Source: Candidatus Pacearchaeota archaeon (lineage in GTDB: Archaea > Nanobdellota > Nanobdellia > Pacearchaeales > GW2011-AR1). Taken from it: a stretch of 11,295 nt of DNA. The stretch spans positions 1-11,295 of the forward strand of contig WJLK01000113.1 of assembly GCA_014728565.1 (NCBI GenBank). Reading direction: 5' to 3'. Position numbers and translations under genes: made by a program. The number at the start of each line of letters is the position of its first letter. Position 1 is the stretch's first letter. This document shows positions 11,037 through 11,295 of the stretch, one piece after another. Below the pieces are notes generated by a model. The model was given only the letters and a program-made list of their open reading frames with translations, made no database searches and had not been told where the DNA came from.

Positions 11037-11295
11037 ATGGATCAAAAATTAGAAGCAAAATTTAACGTGCAGCAGATTTTACCTTTAGCGCTGATCTTGG
11101 TTGCTGCGGGTATTGGTTTGGTGTATGGAATTGATGTTATGAGTGATGTTCGTGATGATTATACTGAGGACACTTTGGAGTATAATGCCTCAAGTGATGC
11201 CATTGATGGAATTAGCAAGTTTCCAGAGAAACTGCCTATAATTGTAACTGTGATTGTTGCAGCTATCCTGATAGGAATACTGATCAGATACATGA
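11037..11295 (+). CDS. Two-TM small protein, capsid-like candidate, cut by the window end
   Basis: The 86 codons visible run off the right edge. The product has a short polar N-terminus (MDQKLEAKFNVQQ), TM1 at about 14-32, an acidic linker with YNAS and DAIDGI (33-60), KFPEKLP at 61-67, and TM2 at about 67-85 ending LIRYM. Two strongly hydrophobic helices joined by a short polar linker, encoded behind the strongest promoter and ribosome site here, resemble the major capsid proteins of spindle-shaped archaeal viruses. They also resemble small pilin-like membrane proteins common in DPANN contigs. It lies divergent from the membrane-protein operon. The capsid role is inference; coding is near certain. 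Confidence 0.8.
   Translation, partial: MDQKLEAKFNVQQILPLALILVAAGIGLVYGIDVMSDVRDDYTEDTLEYNASSDAIDGISKFPEKLPIIVTVIVAAILIGILIRYM

Overview
This AT-rich window looks archaeal and most likely comes from a mobile element. It could be a virus, provirus or plasmid-virus hybrid of an uncultured, possibly DPANN-type, archaeon. The archaeal signs are TTTAAATA-type TATA boxes, strong GGAGG ribosome sites, chains of ATGA/TAATG overlaps, a secreted adhesin with about 45 N-glycosylation sequons, and many small membrane proteins without close recognisable relatives. No tRNA, rRNA, CRISPR, polymerase, integrase or terminase is visible. The viral reading is therefore inference from gene style and order, not from a hallmark gene.

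Left arm (1-2772, + strand): tightly packed small genes. They include a membrane protein possibly cut by the window edge, a two-CxxC zinc-ribbon protein, a GC-rich and strongly foldable non-coding stretch (522-642), and a 164-aa protein. The 164-aa protein carries a run of 22 pyrimidine-ending codons and a GRFVGV tail, resembling the variable region of a diversity-generating retroelement (DGR) target. Downstream are two very small ORFs, a 156-aa unknown framed by a 14-bp inverted repeat, a 27-codon ORF with a perfect Shine-Dalgarno site, a minimal HELGH site-2-type protease, a 48-aa membrane protein and a ribbon-helix-helix-like protein. The arm ends at a convergent junction with T-tracts on both strands (2773-2850).

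Right arm (2849-10822, - strand): nine genes with almost no spacing, read as one operon. From the promoter they are a 744-aa basic repeat-rich protein with an ADP-ribosyltransferase-like central segment, a 196-aa soluble protein, a 225-aa two-TM protein, a 123-aa three-TM protein, a 62-aa ribbon-helix-helix-like protein, a four-TM protein with a prepilin-like N-terminus, an 897-aa LamG adhesin with a glycosylated stalk and C-terminal membrane anchor, and two small membrane proteins (143 and 98 aa). A virion or cell-surface assembly module is the simplest reading.

Right edge (10823-11295): a divergent control region with two TATA boxes, three 9-bp tandem repeats exactly between them, and a hairpin in the operon's leader. 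It drives the right-edge + strand gene, an 86+ residue two-TM protein whose architecture resembles small major capsid proteins of spindle-shaped archaeal viruses.

The most interesting items are the DGR-like variable region without a visible reverse transcriptase or template, the structured RNA just upstream of it, and the ART-like domain in the large operon-leading protein.
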